A DNA stretch of 64,000 nucleotides from assembly GCF_040954835.1 (NCBI RefSeq), contig NC_090703.1, positions 8,551,001-8,615,000 on the forward strand. Reading direction: 5' to 3'. This DNA is from Lepisosteus oculatus (lineage: Eukaryota; Chordata; Actinopteri; Semionotiformes; Lepisosteidae). How positions within the stretch are numbered: position 1 is the stretch's first letter; every line of letters begins with the position of its first letter. The translations under genes and the position numbers were made by a program. This document shows positions 1 through 12,178 of the stretch, piece after piece. The notes under the pieces are model-generated. The model had not been told where the DNA came from. It was given only the letters and a program-made list of their open reading frames with translations, and searched no databases.

Positions 1-555
1 CTTGAAAATTAAAACATAACCGTTTGGCTTCCAGCTGCTTCTTACTCGAGACTTTCTGCGTTCTCTGCGCCAGGGCAGCGTTTTCCGTGGAGTTATTTCT
101 CACACACACACCCCCCAGCGACCACGACACAGGAGAGTGTGAAATCGCAAGCGAGCTCGTATCACACACGCAGAAGTTATGTTGTAGTGAGAACCTCGTG
201 CACGATGTCAGTTTCATCTGGGCAGAAAAGGAAGACCACAAACCGCTATCGCAGAGAAATAGACCTCGTTAGACGTTGTGCGTGAGTACTTTAGTGTGTA
301 GCTTCGGTGTCCCTGCTACATACAGGGTATTACTAATATGCTTGTCCTGTTGGGACAGCTGATGGCTTCACTAACAGCTTTATTTTGAACAACCACTTTC
401 GTTTTGTGAGTTTCTCATTTTTGTCATAGGTCTGCAATACCAGTGGAGGATGCACGACGGCAAAATGGAAGATTTTTAGTTTTGTTTGATACCGGCGCTG
501 CTTTGTTTTAGTATTGATTTAATTGCATCATGTTTAGTTTCTTTTTCGGTCCCGT
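1..555. other. Left-edge non-coding stretch, upstream of jdp2
   Basis: No protein family is recognisable here. The first 280 bases are fairly CpG-rich and end at a splice-donor-like GTGAGTAC near 282, so part of this could be an untranslated first exon of jdp2 or of an antisense or non-coding transcript. The short open frames have no family resemblance. Only RNA data could settle it. Confidence 0.3.
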
Positions 556-931
556 GGTGACACGTTACGTACGTCAGGTGTGGTGCATTTATTTACAAGG
601 GATTCCCGTGTGCCTCGCGTGGGTGGACTGCACGAGGTCTCTCCAGCTGGAAGCTGAAACAGTTGCCGTGTTGTTTGTTTTCTGGTCGCTAGGGGTGGAG
701 CCACCCAGATTTTTTTCTCTCTTCTTCTCCCTCTCTTCTGCGTTGTACTGTATTTTTACATCCCTGCTTACGTATGGCGGAGGCTTAAGTCGGTTCCGCA
801 TTCCCAAACCCTCCCAGATAGGGATCGGTATAAAAACGGGCTGATGCAACGCTTTCCACTCTTTAAAACCTACGTCCGACCTTCAGCTGACCTGAAAAAA
901 GAACGTCTATCGGATTTAGGAGTAAAGTCAG
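556..931 (+). promoter_or_regulatory. jdp2: Candidate TATA promoter and 5' untranslated exon, probably jdp2
   Basis: A TATA box (TATAAAAA, 829-836) lies in a moderately GC-rich stretch. About 25-30 bases later a transcript could start near 860 and run to a good donor, CAG|GTAAAT, at 931/932. Upstream are ACGT-core elements: TTACGTACGTCA at 565-576 contains a CRE half site, and TTACGTA lies at 768-774. These are typical targets of ATF/CREB/AP-1 factors. The next coding exon on this strand is jdp2 at 9.8 kb, which has an acceptor in front of its start codon, so a 5'UTR exon somewhere upstream is required. The assignment is inference. Confidence 0.4.
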
Positions 932-2068
932 GTAAATAGAAGAGATCTTTTTTTTTTTTGACAAAAAATATTATAATTGGACATCTATCAGTTAGAGTCA
1001 CGCACCGAGTTTGAATAAAGTTTGGCCACTTTTTTTAAAACAAGGTTTCGGACTGCAGTGCCTGGTGTATGAACAGAACAAGCGTCATGCCTATCTGGGT
1101 GTAGGATTGTCAGTTATATTATCTATTTTTTTTGTAAGCAATACTATTGTTTTGCATGCATTGTGTAGCTGGGTGCCCTTTCTTCGTCTGCACATTTTTT
1201 GCAATATGTTGCACAATATTGAGTACTCGGCACTTTCGCTTGCTTTTTTCCAGCAATAATAACTAGAGATTTGAGACAGAAAAGTAACTAATGAGAGTCA
1301 GATGAAACATGAAAATGCGTGTCGATCCGGTTTTTTTTTACGTAGACTTGTTTGCATTAGTGTGAGCTCTGTTGTTAGACCATTAAAGTTAACGGCGTTT
1401 AATTAGCTACAGAAGTTACACGACGTTACGTAAGACAGAGAACATTACTAATTGAACAACAACTTCCGCTTTGGAAGTTGTTTGGTGTAGTTTTTTAAAA
1501 ATGGGTTTTGTGAACGTTTATCCACAAATGGAGGAAAACGTTTTGCCCCTTCTAGAGCAGATGATGATTTGAGTTGAGCACATTTTCAAGTTAATTTGCC
1601 TTGAGATGAAATGTCACAAGTACTTCAAAGTTGTTACTGCTTCATCATTCTTTTTACACGTTCGGTTTTTGCAATTCTTTAGTTCTTAGAACTTATTACA
1701 AATTTGTCTTTACACAATGTGTCTTTTTCAAGTGAGGATTGTCTCTAAAAACAAATTGGAACTCCTCTAAAGCGAATAGAGTAGGGTAGGAAGCATGTTT
1801 AATAAGTGACTTAAAGACCACAGAAGTAAATCGTTTTTGCACTTGCAATAATAAGGAATTCAACTTAGCTGTTCGACTAATGTTTGTCAAAAAATGACAA
1901 TGTGCTACATGCCTGCTGAATCGCTGAAAGCTGTAACAGATGTGGTTGTGAAAAATAATGCACAGCAGGAACATGAGAATTCCGTGCAGGTATTAATTTG
2001 GGTATTACTTGTGTAGGTGTTCGTGAAACACATGATTCATGCTTTGATATCAAAGGGCCGCAGCTTTA

Positions 2069-2092
2069 AAAATGTGTATATATACACATTTT
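2069..2092. repeat. 24-bp perfect palindrome
   Basis: The arm AAAATGTGTATA is followed directly by its exact reverse complement with no spacer. The centre is alternating TA. No function is known; it may be chance in AT-rich DNA or a cruciform-prone spot. Confidence 0.7.
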
Positions 2093-5000
2093 AAATGGTC
2101 GAATTAATGTGGGCGTTCTGTAGTTGATGCATCCTTTGCGGGGCTAAACGCAGATGAACTGCTATGAGATGAAGCGTTTTCCCCGTGAAACGCAGGAATG
2201 GAACATAAATCTGTGCAGCTCAACTTGCTTTCCCGGCGAATTCTTCAGAAATATTTCCTGTGCGGTGCGATGACCCAAGCTTAATGTGCCATGTCTGTGC
2301 TAGTAGGCAGTTTTCTACAGTGTGGCACTGCTTATGTATCAATAACTGGGTTTGTCACACTTGGTTCATTTGGAATGAAAGCATTTCCCCTTGGAACCGA
2401 GTTTCATGAACATGGCTTCCTGTAAAAATGCTGAAATTACGCTTTTCTGTCATAGTCACGGAGGTCTAGTAACATCGTGTTATGTACTATACGTGCGTAT
2501 GTTTTTTCCCCAATGTTATATTAAAACACTTTGCACTCAGAAAACTTAATACACTATATTTTTTTGTTTGCACGATCACGGAGGACAAGTACAAGTTTAA
2601 CGATTATGGGACGTCATGTGTTCTTCATATACTTTTGACTGCCTCGAAGCGATTTAAAAAAAAAAAAAAGATCCATCCCTCCTCGGAGTATTCCAGCAAA
2701 TTGAATTTACCTTAACATTTGGGATTTAGTATGATATGCTATAGCTGAGGGCTGTGATTTAGACTGTTGTTTCTTTTGATATTTCTAATAAAACTACGGT
2801 ATAATGGTGAAACCCTTGTGCTCTAGTGCAGAGTTTGCTTAACTCTTCCAGGGAAACATTTTGAATATTTAAAGACAGGTGTTCCTAAGAAAACGTCTCA
2901 TAAGTACCTAAAAGAAAACCATTTTTTTTTAAATTAGATGTCTTTGTGGAAAACGAGATGGAGTTTATTTATTTGGGTGTAAGTGTCTGATCAGTTCAAA
3001 TTCAGAAAACAGATTTTTACTAAAACTATTTACTAAGCATTCTGGCAACACCTGAAGAGAAAAGGATCAGAAAACTCATGAAGCTTAATAAATGCAGTCA
3101 TGGAGATGTACCAGCAGGACCAAAAAAAATGTCCTCAGTAGATGGTGAAATAAGATGTTTTGCTTTAAGATTTTTCCCCCTTCGTTCTCTTTGTGGGTGT
3201 CCAAGCAAGTCAAAATGGTTTAAAATAATTGGTGTTACAAAAGTCATATGGGCCCTATTAATGATCTTGTTGCTGTCAGGTCTTTTATCATTGAAACCCC
3301 ATCAATTTATTTAAGTGAGACCTCAACAGTTTCAATATGATGTCAGTATACTGTAGTTAGCCTATGTATTTATTCCATTGTGGCCTGAATGAGTGATTTT
3401 GTTTGAAAACAAACATCTATAGGAATTGAATGTTTAAGTTGAACATTTTCAGGTTTTTAATTCCAGTTCTAGAACTTGTAAGGTGTACACCCAAAATGTT
3501 ACGGTCAGCCTCTAAATGACAAAGGAAGCAATGGACATAAATGGTAGGAAAATATTTCAAAACCCTGAAGCCTCTGGTTTATTCAAAGGGACAAGGACAG
3601 CTATTAAAAGCCATCTGTTGTATTTTTGTGAAAAAAGATGACATTGCTCTTAATTAAGGAGAAGAGACTTAAAATATTTTGGGTAATTTTGTGTTTATGT
3701 TTGGGTAATGTTAAGGAGTCCTATGTTGTTGTTTTTTTCAGGCAAGAACCAGAAAAGATAGCAATTAATGATTAATTGCCAGAATTTGACACCTCACCTG
3801 CGCATCAGCGATATTGCAGGTTGAGCTTGGTTCATGACGCAAGTCAAGGTGTTAAGCTCCTGATTTCTTCCAGTCATTCCAACAAAAATACTTTCAGTGC
3901 CTTAATCTGAAAACTGTTTCCCAACATGTCTTTAAAGGGAACACTCCTAGCAATCCAACAATAAGCCACAAACATTCGTTAGTTCGCCTATTAAGATATC
4001 GTTTTGGTGATATTTCAGAAGTATATAAAATTACAACAGCTTTGAGATGCCTTAAAGGTCAAAGTCATTAAAGCCTTTATTACTTTGGCTTATTAATATA
4101 ATTGCACAGCTAAGCAGGTTAAATTGTATCCCACATGTGTCTTCCAGATTTTCAGGCCTTGTGTTTGTTTTAAACAGATTGTGAACAAAGTTTAATTTTA
4201 AACTTGCCAAAGTGATGCATGCAATGTTAATTTTCCCTACATAGCTTTCTCTTGAATGGTTGGTCGAACCCCTATCTGCTCAGGGGTGCACCGAGGAGTA
4301 GGAGTGTCATAGAAACCTGGAACCTGGAGACTGCTTTCACAAAGCAGTGCAGTCCTCTCTGAACCCCGCGGGGGCTGCCTGCCCGTGTTAAGGTTTGCCC
4401 TGCGTGCAGTTTGTGTCATGGCAGATGCCAAACCCTGTTTATCACAAGGCAATCCATATAGCCCGGATGCCTTTGTTTGTTTTTGAAGGATACAATTATT
4501 TTCTTCTGTCGCAGGAAAGTGTGAAAAAGAACATTCCGAAATGCAGCAAAGATTTGTTTCTCCAAAAAAGATGTCTCTGTGAGCTTTTACCAGGTTCGCC
4601 ACTTTTGCGCAGGTTCTTAGCTCAATAGTAGTTTCATCTGTTGGCTTCGTATGCTGTGTGTATTCAGCATATGGACTCCTAAACAAAACCATGCCGTCCT
4701 TTTCAGATCTGCTGGTTGCTTGTTAATGAAACCCATTCTGCTTGCGTAAACCTGTTCAGTGTGTTACATAAGACACAAGGTGTTTCCTTAGCCAGCTCTT
4801 TTGCAATGTAATGCACCAGAATAACTTGACTGACTCCCATGAATGACATGGAGTTGCCTGGATAGCTTAAATAAACTTTTGAATGGGTGTTGTAAATCTG
4901 GCACGAGAAGATCTTGGTTGAAGTTTCAAAGTCTTGCACGGGGCAGAAAACAGTGTACACCCTGGTTCCTGCTCTCGTGGAACAGTGATCCCGCTCAGGG

Positions 5001-8000
5001 GAATCCTCTGTAAGACTGCTGGTGGTGAGTAAATGTACGAACCCAGGCTGCATGTACAGTACAAGCCTCTCCAGATTCGCAAACTAAGAGCTGAATTTGA
5101 ACCACCCTCCAACGCCAAAAAAACGACCCTTTCAGACGTGATGTCTGCCAAGTCCGGTTTCATTATGAAGCAGTGACGCCTGCATGCACTGCAGATGTTT
5201 AATTCTGAATTCTTACAGTTTCTAACGCTCTTTAGTTGAAAGACTAGGATATCATTAAAATGTGCCTCACCAGCGGTAGACATTAGCTGGGTCTTTGCTG
5301 GTGTTGAAAGCTACCAGTGTGGAAGAGACAAAAGGGACAAAGGAGAGTCTTTTGTGGTCAGTACACAATTTACAGTGGCCAACAAGTTGCTGTTGCTTAA
5401 TAAAAAACCTATTTTTGCTAGGGAACGCCATTGGCTCTGCAGCTGCTGAGCTGAATAATCTTTGTCAGACTCTGTCTGTCTGGACAAGAGAGGAAAGGAG
5501 GATTAAGACCACAGAAAATATACTCTTGTTCCCAGAACAACTTGGGTTTGTGGACATTAAGCTGTGCTGCAGACTTTGGGGGTGGGGCAATTGTTTCCAG
5601 AGGTGCCCCTCATACCCTCTGTTGGGGTCTCTGATAAAATGTGGTTGCCACAATTTTGATGGGAAAACATTTATTGGTTGCACACTTAATTAAGTCTCTT
5701 TTTGTAGCTTTTTAGATTTTGCTTGTGCTATAAAACCGTTCCACTCAGAACAGTTCCTAAAAGTGGGGTACAACAAATCATAGGCTTGATTGTAGTCTGA
5801 TAACAGGTTTTAAATTCGGTGCAATTTTCAGTTGTGATCTTTTGCCCCTTTACAAAAAAAGGGGAAAAATTCACAGTTCACCCTCCCTCTGCAGCAGTAA
5901 ATCGATACATGAGATGTCCGTGTCTCTTCTGGTGCGAGAAAGGCCTGAAATGGAGACGAGCGAAGATAAATAGCGAGAATAAATTGTGGCTATGTTTTCA
6001 TAGCCTTTCGCTGCTGAAAGAAGTCATTTTTGGAGGGGTTTTGGGTTCATTGCCTTTGTCTCCAGTGTTTCCCTCATTTTTCTAAACATACGATGTGGAA
6101 ATAATTTTGGTGCATTTATGTTCTTCCTAATGAGCTCTCAATTGATATGCTGATAGTTTAAGTGTTTATTTGACTTATTCAGGGTCTGCAATGTGGAATA
6201 CATAAGAGGAATTTAAACAGAGCCTGGAAACTCAGTGCCTGCTCCCTTTATTCAGCTTGCTCCTGTTAGCAATGTTGTTTTTTAACATTCATCTTCCAAG
6301 AATCAGAATGCTCTCTTTATGCTAAAGGTTCCTTCAGAGCTGGAGCTGTTAATTGCCTGGAGGAATGGAGCAGGAAATAGTCCCATTTCGACAGGCGCGG
6401 GGTTTAGACATAGATGAATTATGCAACTGGAGTGATCTAAAGGCTTGTGCAGTATTTTGTAGAAAATGTGCAGGAAAAATAATAAAAAAAAATTCTGAAG
6501 CACACACATGTCCGAAAAAAGCCAAAACCCCAAGTATGCTTGTTCTGGCAAGCAGCCAGAATTTCTTGAGTGCAGTTTTATTCTATTTCATAACTAGTAC
6601 ATAACATTTCCGCTCTGTTCCCCTCTAGACTTCGGACACTGCTGCCACTGCTCAGTCCTAGAAAGCAGTGCCTGCAAGCCTAGTACCTCTTGAGTGAGAC
6701 TCTTTGTTTCAGGCACATTCTTCAGGCCTCTGCAGTGGCATTGCTTTTTCTGCTTCGCTGCAAAAACATAGCAGGGCTGTTGCGTCATCAAAATGAAAGC
6801 TCATTCTCTGTTAACCTCAGTAAGGAAAGCTTTTAGGTTCGAGATCTTGAGCGTCAACACCCCAGCTGCCTCCCAGTCAGTTCCTTCCCAGTCTGGCATT
6901 TGTTTCATAGGTTGCAAACAAAGTTCAGTGAAGATGTCTTGTTTATCCATTTAAACTGTAAAAACAACACACAAAAGTTGTTATTTTTTTATTTTTACTG
7001 CTCGAGTACCTGCTTGCCCATACTGGCCAGTCAGTAGGTGTTTTGGTGTCAGGACAGGACTGTCTGTAATGAGAATGCAATGCTATAGCAGGCCAGTTCT
7101 TAGCAATTGGGATCAGGGTGTCTGACATCTGTCCTCAGTGCTGGGTCTGTGCTGGCTTTTCAATTGGAGTCTCAACTTATTTCAGTAGCATTTGGCTAAC
7201 AAGAACATGAGCATGTGAGAAATCTGTTATGTCTAGTAGAATGACTCCAGAGGTACCTGTGCCCTTAAAAACCTGCTCCAATCATGTTTCAGCCAGCAAG
7301 AGGAAAAAGGAAAGCCCAGCCTGTTGAGTGCAGTGGGGAGGAGATGATAAATGTATACAAAAGCTCTGCTGTAGACTAACCATAGTTCTGAATGTTTTCT
7401 GGGGAGGTTTGAGGGATTTAGGGTACCTGTCCTTAACCTTGTGGTTCCAGTGGGCAGTTGATCTGTTCAAAGTGATTTGATAATGCCGTGTCTGGCATGG
7501 AAACAGAAGTTATCAAAAACCACAGAGGTCTCAAGTTGGTGTCTGTTTTTTTTCCTAAGGAATTTTACCTCCCTAGGTGGATTTGTGAAATTTGTATCGT
7601 TATTGACTTTGTGTACTATACACACACAAGCTCTTAAGATGGTTTCTGGAAATCAGACTTGGCACTTTTGAAACCGAGGAACAGTTGGTAAACAGACTGG
7701 GCTTGTTTCATAATATCCTGTTCTAGAAGCACTGTGGCTTGAAATTGGAGTTGAATTAGGCTTTAAACCAGACAGATAATGAGTGGCTGAGTTTGCTTGG
7801 CAAGTCAGGACAGGTGAGGTATGAAAAACCGCATGAGCAAGGAGAAACCTTTGTAGTAATCCCTCTGCACAATGAACTTTGAGGAAAGAGAAGGCAGAGC
7901 TTTGTGAAATTTAAGATGAACAGCCTAACTCGCTGTGATTGTCAATTTTGCTGATCTGGCTGTTAGGATGTTGAAAGCTGAGGATGGGGACAAAACAGTG

Positions 8001-9130
8001 AGGCTGGTATGTCCGCCTCACATTGACAGCCACCCACACAGACCTGCACACACAGAAAACCTTGTACTGTGCAAACCTAGGGAGAGCATGTTTCTTGGCA
8101 CTGCTCTCCACAAATCTCCTTGGGCTAAATGGGGAATGCGTCTGTGTCTGCCTGTGAGTCGAGCTCTTCATTACAGCTCCAGTAAAAACACATTTGCTTT
8201 GCCAAGAGCGCTGTAAATGGAAGTATAGATACTGTAAAATAAAAAATTAATAACAATAAAGTGGTTTGCTGGAAACTGGCTTGGATCTCCCACTCGGTCC
8301 CAGGCCAACAATTCATGCCTCTGCTGCTGGCTCGGTCCCGGCTGACCCAGGGAGAGTGTCGTGTTGAACAAGGGTGTCTGCGTGATGAGCGCTCGGGGAA
8401 ACGGACTGGTTCTGCCACCGTGCAGTCCGGCAGCGACGAGACTCTGTAACGAGAAAAGACTGAAGCCGGGATCTCCCCGCGGATTAAAACAGCACTGGAT
8501 GGGGTGGAGTGTGGGGTGGTATCTTTTAACATTAAAAAAAAAGAGGTTGCATAACCCTGTATTCTTTAATAATGTGCTGCAGCAAAGCGCGATTAGGTAA
8601 TAAGGGAAAAAGCTTCATTTACTTTTTTTGTTGGAGACCTGCTGTCCCAGATTTGGTTCCCTGCCCAGTGCTGTCAGGCAGTTTACTGCCATTATTAAGA
8701 TGATTCAATTGCAGCTTTTCACTAATCAATTTTGCAATGATGGTCCGGCCTTGCCAAGACATCATTATAACTTTTTTTTTTCTCTTCTTGGTGCAGGGGT
8801 GGAATACCCAGAGTAGGTCTCAGGTTGCAGTATTATGTCGTTTGTAACATTTGTTTTTAATTTAACCGATAGTCTTTACCAAGACCTTCTCTTACGATAA
8901 TTACAAAGATTCCTTGCTTCTTGAGCTATTTCCTCTGTGCATTAAAGCTGCATTCCCCTAAATTATACTTAATGCAATTTGTTGTTCTTTTTTACATTTT
9001 AAACTGTAGGGTGGATTTATCAAAGCCTGGCTTGCTTCACAAGTTATTTCACATTTTGCTTTTGTGGGGGGAAAAAAAATATCTGCAGTGAAATAACATC
9101 CTGTAAATTTTTGCATTTAAATACAAGCAT

Positions 9131-9170
9131 TTTCTTGCAAATACAACCGGTCTCTTGTATTTACAAGAAA
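9131..9170. repeat. 16-bp-arm hairpin with 8-nt loop
   Basis: The left arm TTTCTTGCAAATACAA (9131-9146) and right arm TTGTATTTACAAGAAA (9155-9170) are reverse complements except for one C/A mismatch. They flank the loop CCGGTCTC. The hairpin lies about 650 bases before the first jdp2 coding exon. Confidence 0.7.
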
Positions 9171-9838
9171 TTCAGAAATGATCTTGTCTTTTTAAAATTA
9201 AACTTAACACCGACAAGGGTCAGCTGTGCTAAAACTGAGAAGCCATATCTTTGTCACCTCATGGGTACCTAGTGCTTTTCTTGAACTTCAGAGACGGTTC
9301 CGTTTGTAATATCTCATCTAAAAACGGATCCCTTGCTGTGGGTCCCTTCACCGCAGACAGAGAGGGCCTCAGAGGCCATTGCAGTTGCTCGAGAGACTAG
9401 GGCAATCTGAAAATTTAAGTTGGCAGGTCGTGTCTCCTCTAGTGTTGCAGAGGTAGTCAATGATGATATTGCAATGTTGCTGGTGTGATGGGGGCTGCTT
9501 GGCTCGGTGGATGGGTTGGGTGTGGGAGGAGAAATGGCAGGAGGAGGCTCTCTGGAAGGAAGGCCTTGGTGCTTCTGTAGCTGCTGTGTGTCTAGCAGGT
9601 TTGGCTGCGGCGCGGTTTCTGCTCCCTCCAAGGTGGGACGGCGCGATTGCTGTTTCCTTCCAGTCTCCCCACCCCGGCTCTGCTCTGTGTCGCTGTGGCG
9701 TCTCGCGTCGGGTGTTGGGATGCTGGGTCCAGAGCTGGACGCGGGTGGGGCCGGTCGCCGTGGCGGCAGCAGCCCCCCTGGTAACGGTTTCTGTTGCCCC
9801 TCCTCTGCCCGGCAGCTGCGCGTGGAGCTGAGCCTGAC

Positions 9839-10042
9839 ATGATGCCCGGTCAGATCCCCGACCCCTCGCTGACGGCGGGCTCCCTCCCCAGCCTCGGGCC
9901 GCTGGCCGGCATCCCCGCCGCCGCCACCCTGACGGCCGACGAGCTGAAGTACGCCGACCTCCGCAACATCGGCGCCATGCTGTCCCCACTGCACTTCCTG
10001 GGCGTGAAGCTGGGCAAGAGACCGGCGCCCATCAAGGGAGAG
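9839..10042 (+). CDS. jdp2: jdp2 coding exon 1 (Jun dimerization protein 2, residues 1-68)
   Basis: JDP2 is a nuclear AP-1-family bZIP repressor. It pairs with JUN proteins and ATF2, binds TRE and CRE sites, and recruits histone-modifying repressors. The exon begins after an acceptor (CGGCAG, exon start 9816) and the reading frame opens with two ATG codons in a row, starting MMPGQIPDPS as in mammalian JDP2. The conserved block ELKYADLRNIGAM and LHFLGVKLGKRP precede the donor GAG|GTGAGA at 10043, phase 0. Joined to exons 2 and 3 the protein is 164 aa; human JDP2 is 163. An Ala-rich stretch (IPAAATL) replaces a less Ala-rich mammalian segment. Long antisense frames here are shadows of the high GC content. 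Confidence 0.95.
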
Positions 10043-10886
10043 GTGAGACTGGCCCTGTCCTCCAGGCACAGGCACCTTCGTCTCGTATGCTTTCAAAGAG
10101 AAACTCTGTTGCAGAAGTGGCTGTTGGACACTTGGAGAGAGCTGGCACAAGCTCTGCGCCCGCAGGAGTCCACCCTGTGTGTGTCGTATGAGAGGAAAGT
10201 GCACAGGGGTTTTCTCAGAAGTCTGGCCTTGTGCTAGGTACTGTTGCACAAAGGTCTGTGTTTAGAAATACTGTGTCAGTTTATATACAGGTGCCTGCTT
10301 TGTTCTGTGGACCTGTGAATTAGGGTGTTACAAGACCATGCATATTTAAAATAAATTTCAATAAGCAGGCAGGGCCGTTGAAAAGGAAAAGGTTTAATTT
10401 TTTTTTCTGGCACTTGGGGAAAAACTGACATTTTCCTCCTACATATTTTTTTTCTAACGCGCTGTGTGAAGTTAGCTAACATTAGCTACTACCGCCCTCT
10501 GCAGGTCCGAATGAGAACTACGTCGTTATTTTTTTGGTGGGGGGATGTCAAATTCTAATTCCATCTTCTCGAAAACTCAACGTACTATCTTTTCCATAGA
10601 GCACTTACTGTTTGTTTGTTTGTTTGTTTGGGCACAGGCAGTTTTGGAAACCAAACAAAATATCACCTTTAATTGATATTTCCCCCTTATGAGCAGTCAA
10701 AGGCTTTCAGCTGGTACTGAGAAAGTAGTGTTTTATTAAAACCTGTAGTTTCCCAACTTTGGGGGGCTTTTCTTTAAAACCCCCCTCCCCTTCCCCACTC
10801 GCACACACTTCTCCTGGGCGGCTGCAGGCCCAGTCCCTGGGCCGAGGCGTTGGCTTGACCGCGTCCTCTCCTTGTGTGCCCCGCAG
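10043..10886 (+). other. jdp2: jdp2 intron 1
   Basis: This 844-base intron runs from donor GTGAGA to acceptor CCGCAG. It contains a short TTTG microsatellite near 10608-10630 and a pyrimidine-rich, GC-rich 3' part. No other gene is seen. Confidence 0.85.
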
Positions 10887-10991
10887 ATGGACGAGGAAGA
10901 GGAGCGAAGGAAAAGGAGGCGAGAGAAGAACAAGGTGGCCGCGGCGCGCTGTCGAAACAAGAAGAAAGAGCGGACGGAGTTTCTGCAGCGG
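10887..10991 (+). CDS. jdp2: jdp2 coding exon 2 (bZIP basic region, residues 69-103)
   Basis: This exon is 105 nt, exactly 35 codons, phase 0 at both ends. It encodes the acidic lead DEEEERR and the DNA-contacting basic region, including the FOS/JUN-type signature [14 protein letters not shown], in which Asn, the two Ala, Cys and Arg are the base-contacting residues of the family. It ends EFLQR, just before the leucine zipper, at donor CGG|GTGAGC. The first codon is ATG (Met) where I recall mammals having Leu; a transcript starting here could in principle make a bZIP-only form, but there is no evidence that it does. Confidence 0.96.
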
Positions 10992-12178
10992 GTGAGCGCT
11001 GGCGCTGGGGCGGGCGATGTGTGGGCCTGGCTCTGGGGGTCTGTGGGTGGGGGTTCGCTCCCCATGGCTCACTCTCGGAAAGTGCGTGCAGAGCTCGGCG
11101 CAGGTGCTGTGTGCCCCAGCGGTCTCATTTCCCAGGGTGAAGCAGCACTCTGACCCACTCCTCCTGGGATCACGCCCCAGCCAGCTCATGCCCAGAGGCC
11201 TTGTTTAAAGGCCAGGAGCAGGCTTGACATGTACAGTTGTCCCTTTCCAGCTCCTGGCTGTGCAGGGAGGAATTAACATTAACATTAAAATTAACATCTT
11301 GATAACTAAGTTATAATCCATTTTCAACATTTCCTCTGTTCCCCTGTTATCTGACACCTCAATAATATGATACAATAATAATTGCTTACACTAATATAGC
11401 GCTTTTTCTGGACACTCCACTCAAAGCGCTTTACAGGTAATGGGGACTCCCATCCACCACCACCAATGTGCAGCCCCACCTGGATGATGCGATGATGGAT
11501 AGTGCACCAGAACACTCACCACACATCAGCTATCAGTGGGGAGGAGAGCAGAGTAATGAAGCCAATTCATAGATGGGGATTATTAGGAGGCCATGATTGG
11601 TTAAGGCCAATGGGAAATTTGGCCAGGACGCCGGGGTTACACCCCTACTCTTTTTGAGAGACACCCTGGGATTTTTAATGACCACAGAGAGTCAGGACCT
11701 CTGTTTTACATCTCATCCGAAGGACAGCACCTGTTTACAGTATAGTGTCCCCGTCACTACACTGGGGCATTAGGACCCACATGAGCCACAGGGTGAGCGC
11801 CCCCTGCTGGCCCCACTAACACCTCTTCCAGCAGCAACCTTAGTTTTTCCCAGGAGGTCTCCCATCCAGGTACTGACCAGGCTCACACCTGTTTAGCTTC
11901 AGTGGGTTGCCAGTTGTGAGTTGCAGGGTGATATGGCTGCTGGCCATGCTTAAAATGCTTAACTAGACTAATTATCTTGTTAAAAATCATTTGTTGGGCG
12001 GAATTAATAACAGACGTAGACTGTCAGTTAAAAACGTGAAAGCTGGGGTGAAAATCAGAAAATGGGTGCCCTTTGAGGTCCAATTTTTAAAAAGAGATCC
12101 CTTTGGTCCAGCTTCATCGCCGCCGCCCCTGAGAGTTGGGCACTCCCAGCGTGTGACGCGTCTGGAATTCCCTTGCAG
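10992..12178 (+). other. jdp2: jdp2 intron 2
   Basis: This 1187-base intron runs from donor GTGAGC to acceptor CCTTGCAG. Nearly half of it is a 5S-derived SINE inserted in antisense orientation (11372-11942). The 5' part (10992-11210) remains GC-rich. Confidence 0.85.
11372..11942 (-). mobile_element. 5S-rRNA-derived SINE (SINE3-like), near full length
   Basis: The right-hand 95 bases, read on the minus strand, follow 5S rRNA. They include the box A-like GAAGCTAAGCAGGT-type segment (here with AAACAGG) and the box C-like CTGGATGGGAGACCTCCTGGG. This is the internal Pol III promoter of the SINE3 class. The body is about 450 bases and the far end is a TTATTATTG-type tail (AATAATAATT on the plus strand). 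The element matches the copy at 15846-16422 along its whole length with scattered differences. It sits antisense in jdp2 intron 2. No clear target-site duplication is visible by eye. Confidence 0.8.

Larger units (their letters stand above)
932..9815 (+). other. Probable jdp2 5' intron, no coding exon seen
   Basis: This 8.9 kb AT-leaning stretch has no recognisable protein-coding exon, RNA gene or fish transposon. Small features are a palindromic bZIP-type site TTACGTAA (1426-1433), a 24-bp palindrome (2069-2092) and a hairpin (9131-9170). Short open frames on both strands (for example 4237-4692 and 4867-5283, minus) resemble nothing I know and lack supporting splice or start context. If the TATA unit at 829 is the jdp2 promoter, this is its first intron. 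Confidence 0.45.

Noticed and set aside
4237-5283. Three overlapping minus-strand frames of 116-151 codons
   Set aside because: They resemble no known protein, have no consistent splice signals and normal intergenic composition.
9314-10249. 311-codon minus-strand open frame
   Set aside because: It lies antisense to the GC-rich jdp2 start exon and its upstream flank. The composition is low-complexity (Gln, Arg, Gly, Pro) and no family resemblance is seen; jdp2 on the plus strand explains the conservation.
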